DNA of 64,000 nt from Paenibacillus sp. FSL W8-0426 (GCF_037969725.1 NZ_CP150203.1:5996501-6060500), one strand, 5' to 3'. Shown: positions 33,610 through 43,718, counted from the stretch's first letter. The notes: generated by a model from the letters alone, not told the origin. Numbers and translations: made by a program.

Positions 33610-35055
33610 ATGTCTCTGAACGCCTGGTCCAAACGATGGCTCATCGGCGCATTGCTTACTTTATTGCTGCTCGCCGCATGCAGCCTGCCGTTGGCGCTAA
33701 AAACGAATTCGCTCAACGAAGCAGGCGGGACGGAACCGTACGTCAAGCAGCTTCGATTGCTTGCCAATCCACTGCTGCTTGAATTGGAAAACCGACAGCA
33801 CCAGCTTAAAAATCCGGCCTTCCGGGAGAAGCTTCGTTCCTTGGCCCGCGAAATCGGGATAACGTTGACCTATGCTGCACTGGATGGCGAAATCCTGCTG
33901 GATTCGAATCCCTCTGCGGAAGGCAAACATCTCAATCTGCGAACGCTGCTGTACGGAGAAAGTGATGATTTTCCCCTCCTGCCAACGAACGAAGGAAATT
34001 CGTTTACCGTTGCGTTTCCCGTAATGGACGATCCCTCCGGGATCCGTCAGGTCGGCCATGCCTTAATTTCCGTCCCTGTATCGTTGCTTTCTTCCGCCCA
34101 TTCCGCACCGATTCCTTATACGTTCATGCTCAGCGGCGTATTCATCCTCTTGCTGGCCATGATGCTGATCATCATGAGAATAAAGGTAAAGAAACGCTTG
34201 ATTTCCCCCATCAGGGAACTGCGGCAGCACGCGGAGTCGATCCTGAAAGGGAACTATGCCGAGCAAGTCCGGTATTCTCGCCCGGATGAAATCGGTGATT
34301 TATATGCCATGTTTGACCTGATGCGCACGGAAATTGAACACCTGCACCACCGGCGCAACCGGCAAGAACAAGCGCAAAAAGAACTGATCACGAATATATC
34401 CCACGACCTTCGCACGCCCATTACAACCTTGAAAACATATATCGAGGCCATTATGGACGGCATAAGCCCTGATCACGACACGCTTATGGAATACATGCAA
34501 GTCATGCGTACAAATGCGGATAAAACGGCAAGTCTCGTCGAAGATTTGCTTCTGCATGCCCTTCAGGAGCTCGGCCACATTTCCGTGGAAAAACGCGAGA
34601 CTTACAGCCGTCCGGTCTTTGAAGCCATGCTCGCCCCCATCGGGCATATGGTGCATTTGAAAGGCCTTCACTACGAGGGGCCTGCCCGCATTCCCAACGT
34701 GCTGATCCGCATGGACCCGACAAGGATGGAGCAGGTCATCTCCAATATCGTTGCAAACGCGCTTAAACACACGGAAGCCGGAGACACTCTGCGGATCAGT
34801 ACAGAGCTCGAATCGGGGCGTTTCATAATAGCGATCGAAGATACCGGCAAAGGCATTCGTCCCCAAGACATGCCGTTTGTGTTTGAACGTTACTTCAAGG
34901 GGCAAGCATCGCCGGCAGCCGGTCACGTTCATGAAGGTACGGGACTGGGATTGTCTATATGCAAAAACATTATCGAGGCGCATGACGGGCACATCTCTTT
35001 CTCCAGCCAAGAGGGCAAAGGCACCCGCTTTCGGATCGACCTGCCCATCGTGTAA
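33610..35055 (+). CDS. Sensor histidine kinase, HAMP type
   Basis: Membrane kinase of 481 residues. The first helix (WLIGALLTLLLLAACSLPLAL), an extracytoplasmic region of about 130 residues and the second helix (FMLSGVFILLLAMMLIIMRI) are followed by a HAMP linker, the phospho-acceptor box (TNISHDLRTPITTLKTY), the N box (NIVANALKHT), and G boxes (EDTGKGIRPQD, GTGLGLSICKN). GGAG sits nine bases before ATG 33610. It pairs with the preceding regulator. Context suggests it controls the downstream ABC exporter-like genes. Confidence 0.93.
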   Translation: MSLNAWSKRWLIGALLTLLLLAACSLPLALKTNSLNEAGGTEPYVKQLRLLANPLLLELENRQHQLKNPAFREKLRSLAREIGITLTYAALDGEILLDSNPSAEGKHLNLRTLLYGESDDFPLLPTNEGNSFTVAFPVMDDPSGIRQVGHALISVPVSLLSSAHSAPIPYTFMLSGVFILLLAMMLIIMRIKVKKRLISPIRELRQHAESILKGNYAEQVRYSRPDEIGDLYAMFDLMRTEIEHLHHRRNRQEQAQKELITNISHDLRTPITTLKTYIEAIMDGISPDHDTLMEYMQVMRTNADKTASLVEDLLLHALQELGHISVEKRETYSRPVFEAMLAPIGHMVHLKGLHYEGPARIPNVLIRMDPTRMEQVISNIVANALKHTEAGDTLRISTELESGRFIIAIEDTGKGIRPQDMPFVFERYFKGQASPAAGHVHEGTGLGLSICKNIIEAHDGHISFSSQEGKGTRFRIDLPIV

Positions 35056-35138
35056 TACTTTATTCATATTTCGATAAGTCTTTCTCAATATCCCCTGCCT
35101 ACAATGAAGGCATAACTTACGAACCGGGAGTGATCGGC

Positions 35139-35906
35139 TTGTCCAAAGAAATGAAAGTTCCCCTCATCCGGGCACGCAATCTCTGCAGAACCTACGGCAC
35201 CGGGACGGAACAATTCCATGCGATCCGAAACATCGATCTCGATATTTATGAAGGGGATTTTACCGTCATTATGGGCAACTCCGGCTCCGGCAAATCCACG
35301 CTGCTGTATCTGCTCAGCGGCCTTGACCGCGTGACGGCGGGAGAAGTCCATTTCCGCGACGAACAGATCGACAGGTATTCCGAGCGCAAAATGTCCGAGT
35401 TTCGTGCCCGCAGGATCGGCTACATTTATCAAAGCAGCAATCTCGTCCCGGACCTGCCTATTCGGGAAAACATTTCGCTGCCCGGTTATATCGCGGGCCG
35501 AAAAAAAAGCGAAGTCCGCGCCAAGGCCGATCAACTTATGGATCGCATGGATATCGCCGGCCAGCGCAACCGTCTCCCTTCCGAAACGTCGGGTGGGCAG
35601 CAGCAAAGGGCAGCCATCGCCCGGGCGCTGATCAATTCGCCGGACGTCGTTTTTGCCGACGAACCGACGGGCAGCCTGAATTTCGAGCATGGTCAGGCCG
35701 TACTGGACATTCTGACGGAAATAAACCAGGCAGGTCAATCCGTCGTGATGGTTACGCATGACATGAAGGCGGCATGCAGGGCGGACCGGCTCATTTTTAT
35801 CCAGGACGGCAAGGTCGGCGGCATCCTCGAATTCGACAAATATGACGGAACGCGCCTTCCGGAGCGCGAATCCATCATTTTTGCTTTTGTATCGGGGAGG
35901 GAATAG
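35139..35906 (+). CDS. ABC transporter ATPase (LolD/MacB type)
   Basis: ATPase of 255 residues. Walker A GNSGSGKST, Q loop IYQSSNLVPDL, signature TSGGQQQR (Thr in place of the usual Leu), Walker B VVFADEPTG and switch VMVTHDMKAA are all present. The start is set at TTG 35139, eight bases after GGGAG; a GTG at 35130 overlaps that site. Two bases separate its stop from the FtsX-type permease. It belongs to the family that powers MacB, LolD or Bce-type transporters. Confidence 0.93.
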   Translation: MSKEMKVPLIRARNLCRTYGTGTEQFHAIRNIDLDIYEGDFTVIMGNSGSGKSTLLYLLSGLDRVTAGEVHFRDEQIDRYSERKMSEFRARRIGYIYQSSNLVPDLPIRENISLPGYIAGRKKSEVRAKADQLMDRMDIAGQRNRLPSETSGGQQQRAAIARALINSPDVVFADEPTGSLNFEHGQAVLDILTEINQAGQSVVMVTHDMKAACRADRLIFIQDGKVGGILEFDKYDGTRLPERESIIFAFVSGRE

Positions 35907-35908
35907 AC

Positions 35909-38308
35909 ATGCTGGCCGTGCTGAAACTGAGTTTCTCCCGTCTGCGCAAAAGCAAGCTTCAAAATGTTTTCATTGCCCTGCTCATCCTGCTCTCAACCCT
36001 GCTTGTATCCACAGCTTTCATCGTATTGGCCAACACGGGCAACCAGTTCGAAGAAATGCATGCCCGCACCAACGGCTCGCATCAGGTGCTGACCTTTGAA
36101 AAAGGCTTGAACGATCCCCAGGCCGACCACGACTGGTGGACCTCCCAAAAAGGCGTCGACGTCTCTCCACTGCTCAGATATCGGACGTTGTCGGGAATCA
36201 CCTTCAATGGTGAGCAATTCCCCAACATATACCTATATATGATCGATACGCCGGAGCAGCCTTGGGCCGTTGATAAACCCATTTTTGCGAATGGTACGCC
36301 TTCTGATGCCCCCACGCGGGGCACGATCTGGATTCCAACCTCCATGTCGAACGCATACGACATATCCTTAGGCGATACTGTCAGCTTTAACGCAGACGCA
36401 GCAACCATCGATTTGGTCGTCAGCGGCATTCGGATTGACGTGCCTTATGGCGCCCCGTTCACCAATACCGCCCGGATCTGGATGAACGAAGCGGATTACG
36501 GCAACGTATTCTCCGGAAGCGGCAAAGATTATTCCATGATAGGCCTCCATTTCGATGACTACGAGACGAGTCCAAGGTACTGGGATCGCTATGCCGACGA
36601 AAACGGAATCCCCTTCCTCGAAACGAAGATGGAATTCGAGAGCATCGCTTCCTTTTATCTGATCATCCATCAAATCGTCGGTTTTATCATGATTTTTCTA
36701 GGCATTGTCATGTTGATTATTGCACTGATGACCATCGGGTTCACGATTTCGGATTCGATTCTGGCGAACTATAGAACGATCGGAATTTTGAAGTCCCTCG
36801 GCTTCACATCCCTTTCGACCATCGGCACTTATGCGATTCAATACGCCCTGCTCGCTTTCGCTGCCATCCTTCCCGGAACTGCGCTGAGCCTCATCATGTC
36901 CAGGTTCATCATCGGCATTTCCACGTCATCCCTTCGTGCAGGCAATGAAGATTTGGCGATTCGGGGAACAGGCTTGGTACTGATGTTGGCCGTGCTGCTT
37001 TTCCTGCTTGTCATCCTGTTCGTCATCGTATATGCCTCAAAAGCAGGCCGCATCCAGCCTGTACAGGCCATCCGGTACGGCATGTCGGAAACGGACCATG
37101 CCCGCGCAGCGCGAAGAATGAATTTATCGCTGACGCGCTGGATGAGTTTTGCCACGATACCTGTTGGCGCTGCGGTCGGCATGCGAAACATCATGAAATA
37201 CGGAAAAAGTTCACTTCTATTGCTGCTGCTTACCACCATGGCCTCCTCCGTGCTGGTCTTCGGGTATGCGTTAATGACAAGCATCACGGAGATTCATCAA
37301 ACTGCCGCCAAGTGGGGTTATGATCAGGCGGATATTGCGGCAGTCATCGTGGACAAAGGCGCCTTTCCGCGCGCCGAAATGGAACGGGCCTTGGAAGAGG
37401 AAGCACAGATCGAGAACGTGGCGTGGCAAGGGAATGTCACTGGAATTACGGTACCCGAACCGAATCATGCCAATCAGCACGATTCGGTTAGCCTGGCGCT
37501 CAGCGTGCTGGACGGAAACTATCGGGAGCTTGGATTCGAAACGCTGCACGGCAATGACCCTGTGCGGAAAAATGAGATTTCGATCGGCGTAGGGGTTAGC
37601 CGCATGTTAAACAAAGATGTAGGGGACCTCATCGAGCTGTATATCGAAGGCCAAAAACGTACGTTCATCATCACCGGCACGTATCAGGCCATTGCCAACA
37701 TGTCCATATCCGGGCGCATCACGGCCGAGGCCATGCGAACCGTCGATCCGGATTACAGCGATGCCGACGTCGCGTTCATTCAAGTCCGAGACAAAACAGA
37801 TGCCGCTGCGGTCGCCAAACGGTTGAACGAGCCATTCCAGGGATCGGTTTCGGTAGTCACCCAGAAAGTACTGCTTGATTCCGTCTATACCGAGGCCGCC
37901 AACGTGCTGATCTATCCGATGTGCCTGATCGGAATGCTGTTCCTTGCCGTTACGTTCATCATCATTTTCAGCACTTGCCGAATCAACATTCGCAAAGAAT
38001 CGCGGACGTATGGCATCTACAAATCCTTGGGCATGACGTCGCGTCAGCTCCGCCTGTCGATTGCCGCCGCAACTGCGGGCGTTGCGTTGGTCGGTTCCCT
38101 TTTCGGAATAGCGGTAGGCGTATATTTGCTGCCGTTTCTGCTTGAAACGGTCCTCTCAGGATACGGCATTGTCGATCTGCCCCTTATTTTGAACGGATCC
38201 GGCATCCTGATGTTTTCCAGCTTGAGCATACCGGCTGCCGCGCTTGGATCGTGGGCATCTTCACGAGTGATCAGGGAAGCCTCTCCACGGGATCTGGTCG
38301 TTGAATGA
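35909..38308 (+). CDS. FtsX-type ABC permease with two FtsX domains
   Basis: Membrane protein of 799 residues. An N-terminal helix (VFIALLILLSTLLVSTAFIV) is followed by a first extracytoplasmic domain (about 45-240), an FtsX domain (about 250-400), a central helix, a second extracytoplasmic domain (about 450-640) and a second FtsX domain (about 660-790). This duplicated layout fits mechanotransmission-type transporters that extrude lipids or peptides or remodel the envelope. It lacks the Bce layout with one large loop between helices 7 and 8. GGGGAGGG precedes ATG 35909. Confidence 0.9.
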   Translation: MLAVLKLSFSRLRKSKLQNVFIALLILLSTLLVSTAFIVLANTGNQFEEMHARTNGSHQVLTFEKGLNDPQADHDWWTSQKGVDVSPLLRYRTLSGITFNGEQFPNIYLYMIDTPEQPWAVDKPIFANGTPSDAPTRGTIWIPTSMSNAYDISLGDTVSFNADAATIDLVVSGIRIDVPYGAPFTNTARIWMNEADYGNVFSGSGKDYSMIGLHFDDYETSPRYWDRYADENGIPFLETKMEFESIASFYLIIHQIVGFIMIFLGIVMLIIALMTIGFTISDSILANYRTIGILKSLGFTSLSTIGTYAIQYALLAFAAILPGTALSLIMSRFIIGISTSSLRAGNEDLAIRGTGLVLMLAVLLFLLVILFVIVYASKAGRIQPVQAIRYGMSETDHARAARRMNLSLTRWMSFATIPVGAAVGMRNIMKYGKSSLLLLLLTTMASSVLVFGYALMTSITEIHQTAAKWGYDQADIAAVIVDKGAFPRAEMERALEEEAQIENVAWQGNVTGITVPEPNHANQHDSVSLALSVLDGNYRELGFETLHGNDPVRKNEISIGVGVSRMLNKDVGDLIELYIEGQKRTFIITGTYQAIANMSISGRITAEAMRTVDPDYSDADVAFIQVRDKTDAAAVAKRLNEPFQGSVSVVTQKVLLDSVYTEAANVLIYPMCLIGMLFLAVTFIIIFSTCRINIRKESRTYGIYKSLGMTSRQLRLSIAAATAGVALVGSLFGIAVGVYLLPFLLETVLSGYGIVDLPLILNGSGILMFSSLSIPAAALGSWASSRVIREASPRDLVVE

Positions 38309-38322
38309 ACAGTTATACGCAA

Positions 38323-38369
38323 ATGAAAGCAGGCTGTCCTTCTTATCTGGAAGATCAGCCTGCTTTCAT
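38323..38369. terminator. Hairpin between convergent ABC and ger operons
   Basis: Perfect 14-base inverted repeat (ATGAAAGCAGGCTG ... CAGCCTGCTTTCAT) with a 19-base loop, between two converging genes. There is no clean T run on either side, so termination is likely but not certain. Confidence 0.6.
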
Positions 38370-38388
38370 GCCTTCATGCGTTCATTCG

Positions 38389-39591
38389 TTATTGCGTCGA
38401 CGATCCCGGGTTGGTGATGTTTACTTTCACGTCATACGTAATGGGCACTGTGCTGAAAACTTCGTCCCAATCCTTTTTTACCTTTTTCCAAACCTTTGGA
38501 TAATGAATGCGCAGGCTCTCCCCGAAATCGCCTACATCCACTTTATGGGTATGCTGCATCTTGTACAGGACCTGTTTGATCTGCTGTTCGGCCAATTCGG
38601 CAAAGTCCTTTTCCAGTTCCTTCAGGTACTTGCCCTTTTCTTCCTTCTCTGGCGCGGTCCAATCTTCCATCATCCATCCTTCCGATTTCACGTCCACATG
38701 AAACGAAATTTCGTTGCCGCGGACATGCGGAATGACCTTCGTTTTTTTCTTTTTCATCTCGTAAACGATGGTAAAGCCGTTCTTTCTATAGCTTTTCAAC
38801 ACTCCCCCGCCGGATCTGTCCGTGATCCATGCTAACCCTTCCAGGTCGGTTTGGCTAAGCTCTCCGATGAATTTGGTCGTTTTGCCATCGATAATGCTCG
38901 CCCCCGAAAACTTGTCCTCTCCATCGTAGGAAAGCACGTTCTGCAGCAGAAAGCTGGAACCGGCCTGCATTTTGGCATCCACCATGGCGAGCGTCACCGG
39001 TTCCATAATTTTCGTCGTCATATAGGCATTGCGGGTTGTGTTGGTCAGGTAGAATGCAGGGATGCGGGTAGGATCTTGGGAAGTCAACACTTCCCTGGCG
39101 CTGCGATGGCTGATGATCACCAGCGTGTTAGGCCGAATGTCATTATCCCGCAGCACGAAATCAAGCAGTTGGTCCATCCTGTATTTTTTCAAAACGTCTT
39201 TGGATATGACGATCACCTTCAAATGATGCCCGATTAACGGACGATCCCGCCGAAGGGCAAATTGGCGAAAGATTTGCAGCAGCGAATCCCCGCTGAGCTG
39301 TTCGTTGGAATACGATGTTTTTCCGGACGAAGGAGAGCCCGATCCTCCGCCCTGTTGTTGTTTGGAAAATCCCGGCGCAATTTGGACCGTCGCTGTCACG
39401 TTATTTTCCTTCGAGTAGTTGCCCCCTTGGGAAGCGATGTTTTTTTCGAATGCCGTCTCCTCGCCGACGTCGAGGCCGAGGCCCACGTAAACGCTCAATT
39501 CCTCGATCTCCCTGCTGCTCCAGCAACCCGATATAATCAGCAGTGCAGCAAGTGCAGCCATGATGCGCAACAAGGAACGCACTTGATTCAT
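38389..39591 (-). CDS. Spore germination protein, GerC family
   Basis: Lipoprotein of 400 residues with lipobox ISGC (Cys23), then SSREIEELSVYVGLGLDVGE, typical of Ger(x)C proteins, and a C-terminal ending with DEVFSTVPITYDVKVNITNPG. GerC sits on the outer face of the inner spore membrane as part of the nutrient germinant receptor. Its ATG overlaps the gerB-type stop by four bases (ATGA). It is the last gene of the A-B-C operon. Confidence 0.93.
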   Translation of the reverse strand: MNQVRSLLRIMAALAALLIISGCWSSREIEELSVYVGLGLDVGEETAFEKNIASQGGNYSKENNVTATVQIAPGFSKQQQGGGSGSPSSGKTSYSNEQLSGDSLLQIFRQFALRRDRPLIGHHLKVIVISKDVLKKYRMDQLLDFVLRDNDIRPNTLVIISHRSAREVLTSQDPTRIPAFYLTNTTRNAYMTTKIMEPVTLAMVDAKMQAGSSFLLQNVLSYDGEDKFSGASIIDGKTTKFIGELSQTDLEGLAWITDRSGGGVLKSYRKNGFTIVYEMKKKKTKVIPHVRGNEISFHVDVKSEGWMMEDWTAPEKEEKGKYLKELEKDFAELAEQQIKQVLYKMQHTHKVDVGDFGESLRIHYPKVWKKVKKDWDEVFSTVPITYDVKVNITNPGSSTQ

Positions 39592-40688
39592 GCCTGTTTT
39601 CCTCCTTTCTTGCGAATCATGCTGAGAAGCAAAAGAAGCAGCGGCAGAACGGCAAACAGGGCTATCGAGATCGTTCCCAGCATGTCGCCTAAAGCAAAGG
39701 TTTCATCCAAATTTTTCGGCATCAGCGCAGCGATATAAATGACGGGAAGCAGCAGGTACATGATGAAATGGGTCTTCTTGGACCGAAACAACTCGCGAAT
39801 GCCGATCGAAGCACAATAATGCGTAATGGTACACGTGGAGAACATTTGCATAATCCAGAGAACCAAAAGCAGGGATTCAAAACGTTCGAAAACAAGTCCC
39901 TTGATTTCAAAGCTTCGGACCAAATCCAGAGTCGGCCACGTTCGGGTCTGGATGCCATCCAGCGAAAGACTGCCTACAACCATAACCACCGTAATCAAAT
40001 AAATGATGGTGGAAATGCTGACTCCCCAAGCAACCGCCCTATTGCTCGTTTTTGGATTTTTCATGTACGCGGTCAGAATAAACATCGCTTCATACCCTGT
40101 AAATGACAGGAGCGAGGGCTGTAATCCCTTGAAGACCGGCATGATTCCTTCGCCAAGCACAGGACGCAGATTGCTGATTTCAAACAACTGCATCCCCAGC
40201 AAAATTTGCACGACGAAAATCACCAACGTCAGGGGCAAAATGATCTCGAGCACCCGAATGATGACCTGGAGTCCTCCCGTGATCAGATAAATACCGATCC
40301 ACATAAATACCATGACCATGGCCCAGGTAGGGGTCCTTTCCAACAAATACATGCCCGTCACATCCGCCATGATGCGAATTTCGAACGCGGAGATCACGAT
40401 AAAGTAAACAATCATCGCGAATCCCAAGATGAAGGCAATCCATGTGCCGGTTATTTCTCCCATGAATTCGAAGACCGTCTTTCCCGGAAATCTCTTGCAC
40501 AAGGTGACCAGAATGAGACCGACGCCCGTGATGACCAAGCCGGACAACAGGATCGAAATCCATACGTCGGGTGTCCCGACTGCTTTGCTCGTCGTGCGGG
40601 GCAGTGTCAATATGCCCGCACCAAGCATGTAGTTTACGATGACCACGACAGCCTGAGCCGTACTAATCTTTTGCTGGGAGCCGTCCAT
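39588..40688 (-). CDS. Spore germination permease, GerB family
   Basis: Integral membrane protein of 366 residues with ten predicted helices of the endospore germination permease (APC-like) family: ISTAQAVVVIVNYMLGAGIL at the N-terminus and a basic C-terminus. The B subunit is thought to recognise the germinant, often an amino acid or sugar. Nineteen bases separate it from the gerA-type gene. Confidence 0.93.
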   Translation of the reverse strand: MDGSQQKISTAQAVVVIVNYMLGAGILTLPRTTSKAVGTPDVWISILLSGLVITGVGLILVTLCKRFPGKTVFEFMGEITGTWIAFILGFAMIVYFIVISAFEIRIMADVTGMYLLERTPTWAMVMVFMWIGIYLITGGLQVIIRVLEIILPLTLVIFVVQILLGMQLFEISNLRPVLGEGIMPVFKGLQPSLLSFTGYEAMFILTAYMKNPKTSNRAVAWGVSISTIIYLITVVMVVGSLSLDGIQTRTWPTLDLVRSFEIKGLVFERFESLLLVLWIMQMFSTCTITHYCASIGIRELFRSKKTHFIMYLLLPVIYIAALMPKNLDETFALGDMLGTISIALFAVLPLLLLLLSMIRKKGGKQA

Positions 40689-40707
40689 TCTGTCTCACCT
40701 CCATGCC

Positions 40708-42432
40708 TCATTGTTTATTTGTGCGGTCTTCGTCCTCCGGATTGGCCAATTTCGGCCGCAATCTCATCATTCGGATAGGAGCGCGAATGATGAAGTCTTT
40801 CCAGTCCCGCAGACTGTAAGGAACGGCCGGAGCCACGTAAGGCGCACCGAAGCTCGACAAACGGGCCAAATGCGTGCAAATCAACAGGAAAAACATGACC
40901 ACGCCGAACAGCCCAAGCACCGCCGCGCTGAACATGGCTGCAAAACGCAATATCCGCAAGGTCAATCCCGCGCTGTATACCGGGATGGTAAACGAAGAAA
41001 TGGCCGTCACGGCAACGACAATAACCAGGAACTGACTGATGATCCCTGCCTGCACGGCAGCCTGTCCGATAATCAAACCGCCAACGATGCCCATCGCAGG
41101 CCCGATCGGTTTGGGCAGCCGGATTCCGGCTTCGCGAAGGATCTCGATCGAAAGCTCCATGATGAGCACTTCGATAATCGACGGAAACGGCACCCCCGTC
41201 CTGGTTTCGATAATCGTTAGAACAAGCTTGGTCGGAATCAGTCCGGGGTGGAACGAGATAAACGAAATGTACAAGGCGGGGGCAAGCAGTGCCAACATCG
41301 CCGCCAGAAATCTCAGCATTCTCAAGAAAGTCCCCGGAATCCAGCGTTCGTAATAATCCTCGGGGGACTGAAGCAGCATGCTGAAGGTCACCGGAACGAC
41401 GAGTACAAAAGGCGTGCCGTCCAGCAATATGGCCACCCTTCCTTCCAGAAGCGCACCCATAACCCGGTCAGGCCTTTCGGTGTTGAGTACTTGCTGAAAA
41501 GGACTGAACGTGTTGTCCTCGATCAGCTGCTCCACATATCCGGACTCCAGCATAATATCCATTTCCATCGCATTGATCCGTTCTCTGACTTCCTCGACCA
41601 ATTTGGGGTCCGCAATATCCTGCATGTACGCAATCGCCAGATCTTTTTTGACCCGGGTGCCTACCTGATACTTCTCAATAAATAAGCTTTGATCGCTTCC
41701 ATATCGACGCAATATGCCCGTGTTGTCGCTCAACTGCTCCGTGAATCCGATTCGCGGTCCACGGAGAAGCGCCTCTGATAAGGGTTCATCGATGCTGCGG
41801 GTCTTTCCCTGCGGTCCCCCGATAATGAAAGCTTTAGGCACGCCGTCCACAATCAAGCCCGTTTTACCCCCGAGGACGCCCAGAGCGAACTTCTGCAGCG
41901 ATTGCGTCTCTTCGTATACACTCACCATAAGCAAGCGATTCAACAGAAACGATTCGAGGAGGCTGGATCCCTCGGCTTGGGAAAAGCGCTCGAGCTCTTC
42001 CTCAGGGATACCATCCGTCATAAGCGGTGCCATCAGGGACTGGTCGAAGAGACTGGGATCGATCAATCCTTCGGTAAATACGGCCGCAATTCGGATGTCG
42101 GTCCCCTTGATCGTCAGCTCCCGAATGTAAACGTCCGCATTCCGGGCCACCGTTTCCCTGATGCTAACGATGTCCGTGGAATATTTCCCGCTTATTTTGA
42201 TGTTGGCATATCTCCCCGTTTCCGGATGCTGGTCTTGCTCCGATGCGCTCCCTGGAGAAGCTCCCCCCGCCCGCTCCAGATTTGAAGGTTTTGCCTTTTT
42301 GAAGCTGCCTCTCTTAATGGCATCATTCAACCAACGGGAAACGTACAGTATGACGACGGGAACGATGACCAATACGATGGCTTGAAACCATACGGAACCT
42401 TCCGGTATATAACTGAGCAGCTTAGACCACAT
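40708..42432 (-). CDS. Spore germination protein, GerA family
   Basis: Protein of about 574 residues. A large N-terminal hydrophilic domain contains the conserved ISIRETVARNADVYIRELTIKG-like segment (here VSIRETVARNADVYI), LLVSVYEETQSLQKFALGVL-like text (LLMVSVYEETQSLQ) and EVLIMELSIEILREAGIRLP. Several membrane helices follow. An ATG at 42462 has AAGGA eleven bases upstream and an ATG at 42432 follows GGGGGGAGG at three bases; I prefer the latter, with doubt. It is the first gene of the germinant receptor operon. Confidence 0.92.
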   Translation of the reverse strand: MWSKLLSYIPEGSVWFQAIVLVIVPVVILYVSRWLNDAIKRGSFKKAKPSNLERAGGASPGSASEQDQHPETGRYANIKISGKYSTDIVSIRETVARNADVYIRELTIKGTDIRIAAVFTEGLIDPSLFDQSLMAPLMTDGIPEEELERFSQAEGSSLLESFLLNRLLMVSVYEETQSLQKFALGVLGGKTGLIVDGVPKAFIIGGPQGKTRSIDEPLSEALLRGPRIGFTEQLSDNTGILRRYGSDQSLFIEKYQVGTRVKKDLAIAYMQDIADPKLVEEVRERINAMEMDIMLESGYVEQLIEDNTFSPFQQVLNTERPDRVMGALLEGRVAILLDGTPFVLVVPVTFSMLLQSPEDYYERWIPGTFLRMLRFLAAMLALLAPALYISFISFHPGLIPTKLVLTIIETRTGVPFPSIIEVLIMELSIEILREAGIRLPKPIGPAMGIVGGLIIGQAAVQAGIISQFLVIVVAVTAISSFTIPVYSAGLTLRILRFAAMFSAAVLGLFGVVMFFLLICTHLARLSSFGAPYVAPAVPYSLRDWKDFIIRAPIRMMRLRPKLANPEDEDRTNKQ

Positions 42433-42637
42433 CTTCCTCCCCCCAATACCATGGCTTCTCATAGCTACTGACTTCCTTGCCTCTGAAAGAAAATCCCGCA
42501 GTTGTTACAAAAGGCATGATTTAAATGCAAGGCATCGCCATAAGCTTTTGAGTTTTCCAAAGTATTGTGTCCCCGTCGGCTCACAATAATTCCCGTTTTT
42601 GCAAGCTTTTCGCACGTTGCCTTGCATCGGCAACGGC

Positions 42638-42669
42638 AAAAGGGCAGATTCCGTATTCGGGAATCTGCC
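42638..42669 (-). terminator. Terminator of the PAS-chemoreceptor-like gene
   Basis: Minus-strand perfect stem GGCAGATTCC / GGAATCTGCC with a seven-base loop, then CTTTTG. It lies 36 bases after the stop. Confidence 0.8.
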
Positions 42670-42704
42670 TGTATTTTTAAATCAGCAATCGACCATCTCC
42701 TGGT

Positions 42705-43619
42705 TCATACCATTTTGGATACGTGCCCTGCCTTGATGTCGAGCAGCTGCGCGGATTCCGCCGTGTTCGTAAAGTCCCGTAGCGTAACCTCGATCTGTTT
42801 TTCGCTTTGTTCTACATACTGTCTTACCTGCTCGGTGCCTTTGGAAATGTTGTGAATTTCCTGGGTGATCCCTTGCACGCTGTCGCGGATTTCGTTGATG
42901 GAGTTTTCAACCATGGCGGACAGCTTTTTCACTTCCTTCGCCACGATATCGAAGCCTCTTCCATACTCCCCGGCATGCGCCGCCTCAATGGCAGCATTCA
43001 GCGCCAATAGTTGCGTTTGCGAGGCAATGTCCCGGACCGTTTTGACTACGCCCTGAATGTCAGCCGCCTGCTGCTGCAGATGGGCAAGCGTGGATTGGTT
43101 GTTAGCAGCCACCTGGGAGATCAGTGCTATGCTGGAGAGCAGTTCTTTGCTTCGCGCCGTTCCCTCTTCCGCCTGCTCGTTCAATCCGTGGGATAACGTT
43201 TTCAATTCATTAACAACGGTGGCGATGCTGTTCTGTCGCTTCGTAATATTCGTGGCTATTTTGGAAACCCCTAGAATGCGTTCGTTCTTTTTATCATAAA
43301 TCGGCATGTAGGTCGCTTCCAGCCAGACAGAACTCCCCTGTGCATGTTTGCGTTCAATCTTGTCCTGGAAGCTGTTCCCGTTTAAAATGCTCTTCCAGAA
43401 CGCTTCGTACTCGGGTCGGTTTACAAATTCGTCAAAACATAGCTGCCTATGGCTCATGCCAATCATCTCTTCCTTGGTATAACCCATAGTGGATGCAAAT
43501 ACATCATTGACATACACTACCTGACGATTCAAATCAAAACGAATGATGGCCAAACTTCTCTCGATGGCCTTAACAACCAAATCATCAGTGACCGCATCTT
43601 CCTTCAGCGCCTCTAACAC
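42705..43619 (-). CDS. Soluble PAS-domain methyl-accepting chemotaxis-like protein
   Basis: Protein of 304 residues without membrane helices. A PAS domain occupies about residues 15-130 (SLAIIRFDLNRQVVYVNDVF, GYTKEEMIGMSHRQLCFDEF, GVSKIATNITKRQ), followed by a short chemoreceptor signalling hairpin with the highly conserved tip DIASQTQLLALNAAIEAA and GRGFDIVAKEVKKL. GTG start with GGAGG eleven bases upstream. PAS-MCPs of this length usually sense a cofactor-linked redox or oxygen signal in the cytoplasm. It is monocistronic, with no chemotaxis genes nearby. Confidence 0.9.
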   Translation of the reverse strand: MLEALKEDAVTDDLVVKAIERSLAIIRFDLNRQVVYVNDVFASTMGYTKEEMIGMSHRQLCFDEFVNRPEYEAFWKSILNGNSFQDKIERKHAQGSSVWLEATYMPIYDKKNERILGVSKIATNITKRQNSIATVVNELKTLSHGLNEQAEEGTARSKELLSSIALISQVAANNQSTLAHLQQQAADIQGVVKTVRDIASQTQLLALNAAIEAAHAGEYGRGFDIVAKEVKKLSAMVENSINEIRDSVQGITQEIHNISKGTEQVRQYVEQSEKQIEVTLRDFTNTAESAQLLDIKAGHVSKMV

Positions 43620-43718
43620 AGTAATGGATCCCTCCGCCTAAATACTGTAATGCAGCGATCATACACATTCGGATCATTTATTCTATGACCTTATGTGACA
43701 ATATTTGCAACTAAACGA

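Noticed and set aside
42561..42593. Possible forespore (sigma-G) promoter for the ger operon
   Set aside because: GGAATTA and CAATACT resemble the boxes, but the spacing is 19 bases and the -10 is poor. Too weak to list, although sigma-G control is expected for such operons.
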